64,000 bases of DNA from Asaia bogorensis (lineage in GTDB: Bacteria; Pseudomonadota; Alphaproteobacteria; Acetobacterales; Acetobacteraceae), in the NCBI RefSeq assembly GCF_900465345.1, contig NZ_UEGO01000011.1, positions 62,001 to 126,000 of the forward strand, written 5' to 3'. Shown in pieces: positions 62,784 through 64,000 of the stretch (position 1 is the stretch's first letter; each line of letters starts with the position of its first letter). Below the pieces are notes generated by a model, which was given only the letters and a program-made list of their open reading frames with translations, had not been told where the DNA came from and searched no databases. A program made the translations under genes and the position numbers.

Positions 62784-63833
62784 ATGAAGCGTGTCATTCT
62801 CGCTCTCGTCCTGCTTCTTGTCCTTTCCGGGGCAGGGGGTGCGGCGCTGATCTGGCATCAGGTCACGCAGCCCGGCCCCTTGCAGGCCGCTACGGATCAT
62901 GTCGTGCCGCATGGCGCAACCGAGCATATCACCCACGATCTGGCGCAGGCCGGGATTATCTCGCCCGGAACACTGTCCGAACTGAGTTTCCGTCTTGCCG
63001 CCCGGGCAACGGCCTCTCACGGGGCGTTGCATGCCGCTGAACTGCATTTCCCGGCGCAGGCCTCAATGCTTGACGTGCTCTATGTGTTACGTCATGGGCA
63101 GCCAGTCCGGCATTTTCTGACTATCCCGGAGGGGCGGACAGCGCGGCAGATAGCGACAATCCTTCACCAGGCCCCGTTCCTGACGGGAGAGGTGCCGCCG
63201 CTGCGTGAAGGGGCAATCCTGCCTCAGACGGTCGCCTATGAACGCGATACATCACGCGCCCGTCTTGTCAGCCGTCTAGAAACGCTCATGAGTGAGACGC
63301 TTGCCCGTGTATGGGCAGGGCGTGATCCATCTATTGGTCTGTCATCCCCAGAGCAGCTTCTCATTCTGGCCTCGATTGTCGAGCGCGAGACGGGCATTGC
63401 GGCTGAGCGACCCAAAGTGGCTCGCGTGTTTCTCAACCGCCTGGCGCAGGGGATGAAACTGCAATCCGACCCTACAGCCATTTACGATCTGAGCGATGGG
63501 CTGGGTACGCTCGATCACGCCCTCACGCATGATGAGCTTCATCAAGCGAGGCCGCATAATACCTACGTCATTGATGGTCTGCCGCCTGGTCCAATCTGTT
63601 CACCGGGGCTTGCTGCGCTTGATGCGGTCGCTCATCCTGCGAGCGGGGATATGTTGTACTTCGTCGCAGACGGGACAGGCGGCCACGGCTTTTCTCATGA
63701 CCTGTACGAGCATAACCAGCGTGTTGAAACGCTCAAAACCCTGCGCGGAACCGTCAAAGGCGCGTCACCCAAGGCTGCGTCGGCGCGGCACGATGGTCGT
63801 GGTGCCGGAGAGCCGTCTCAACATCGGCATTGA
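62784..63833 (+). CDS. mltG: Endolytic peptidoglycan transglycosylase MltG
   Basis: A 349-residue inner-membrane enzyme that cuts nascent glycan strands. It has a short cytoplasmic start, one membrane helix (about 2-25), a LysM-like region and the YceG domain with the catalytic glutamate in ILASIVERETG and KLQSDPTAIYDL; PHNTYVIDGLPPGPICSPG is the conserved closing motif. The ATG at 62784 has GGGAG five bases upstream; the GTG at 62778 overlaps that site. The fabF-mltG order is widely conserved. The C-terminal 40 residues are low-complexity. Confidence 0.95.
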   Translation: MKRVILALVLLLVLSGAGGAALIWHQVTQPGPLQAATDHVVPHGATEHITHDLAQAGIISPGTLSELSFRLAARATASHGALHAAELHFPAQASMLDVLYVLRHGQPVRHFLTIPEGRTARQIATILHQAPFLTGEVPPLREGAILPQTVAYERDTSRARLVSRLETLMSETLARVWAGRDPSIGLSSPEQLLILASIVERETGIAAERPKVARVFLNRLAQGMKLQSDPTAIYDLSDGLGTLDHALTHDELHQARPHNTYVIDGLPPGPICSPGLAALDAVAHPASGDMLYFVADGTGGHGFSHDLYEHNQRVETLKTLRGTVKGASPKAASARHDGRGAGEPSQHRH

Positions 63834-64000
63834 GGTGAGGGGCAGGTGCAGGAAGGCACTGCCCGCAACACCCTCTCTTGCAGGGTGTCGGGTTTCCGTT
63901 AAGGGGTCAGCCCAGCAGTGGAAACCCTGGCAACCGAAATGCAGTGCTTATTTGGGTGCAGCGAGAGACTCGCTCTTGATCGCGCCATGTGACTGGCTGG
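63834..64000. other. Right-edge non-coding region
   Basis: The last 167 bases follow mltG. A hairpin with ACACCCT/AGGGTGT arms (63868-63888) could end the mltG transcript, although no T-run follows. A minus-strand frame open from the window edge to a TAA at 63948-63950 could be the end of a convergent gene, but 16 residues are too few to claim. Confidence 0.45.

Noticed and set aside
63948-64000. C-terminal end of a convergent minus-strand gene at the right edge
   Set aside because: Only 16 residues are available, not enough to separate coding from chance.
1-64000. CRISPR arrays, insertion sequences, tRNA and rRNA genes
   Set aside because: None was recognised in the intergenic regions; no spaced direct repeats, transposase motifs or tRNA T-loop signatures were seen.

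Overview
The window looks like a chromosomal stretch (about 60% G+C) from an acetic acid bacterium (Acetobacteraceae, Alphaproteobacteria). The main reasons are a membrane-bound PQQ-dependent glucose dehydrogenase, a cyanide-insensitive-type cytochrome bd oxidase with its small DUF2474 subunit, a class II DAHP synthase, and alphaproteobacterial gene orders such as ftsE-ftsX-DUF218-plsC and fabD-fabG-acpP-fabF-mltG. No insertion sequence, prophage, CRISPR array, rRNA or tRNA gene was seen. Species assignment is not possible by eye.

Layout. 1-6442 (+): the end of alkB, then class II DAHP synthase, nicotinate phosphoribosyltransferase, a small acidic protein and a Tat-exported DsrE-like protein in overlapping order, then glutamyl-tRNA synthetase and a KirBac-type potassium channel. 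6443-9479: an AT-rich regulatory gap with a perfect inverted repeat, and a TonB-dependent receptor. 9808-12274 (-): pssA and psd for phosphatidylethanolamine synthesis plus a methyltransferase, divergent from gloB and a HAD phosphatase (12400-13794, +). 13775-21616 (-): an envelope and respiration block, read as a small membrane protein, ftsE, ftsX, DUF218, plsC, a DUF2125-like protein, cydA, cydB and a 44-residue DUF2474 protein. 21927-28106 (+): two overlapping receiver/histidine-kinase hybrids, then hslV, hslU and sufE. 28209-31006 (-): a small secreted protein and gcd. 31294-36801 (+): rpmI-rplT, a strong terminator, pheS-pheT and lpxB. 36966-38182 (-): hisI and a YgfZ/GcvT-like gene.

38340-43906 (+) is the most unusual segment. 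Five genes overlap head to tail: a membrane sensor with a cyclase-like C-terminal domain, an MlaE-type permease, an ABC ATPase homologue that has lost its recognisable nucleotide-binding motifs, an MCE (MlaD-like) protein and a lipoprotein. It reads as an intermembrane lipid-transport system built together with its own sensor, with an apparently dead ATPase subunit.

43946-48502 is an iron-type uptake locus: DUF3649-like, PepSY and DUF3325-like membrane proteins divergent from a TonB-dependent siderophore receptor, with a possible Fur site between them. 48918-55923 holds bioB (-), then a ferritin-like diiron protein, a secreted Dabb protein, an M13 metallopeptidase and an HWE-type sensor kinase. 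56127-58859 holds a ProX/OpuAC-like protein without a signal peptide and a methyltransferase overlapping an unrecognised secreted protein. 58976-63833 is the fatty acid synthesis cluster fabD, fabG, acpP, fabF, followed by mltG.

Many starts were moved from the longest reading frame to a downstream codon with a better ribosome binding site or a 4-base overlap; the reasons are given per gene. Gene identities rest on recognised motifs and overall resemblance, not on database searches.
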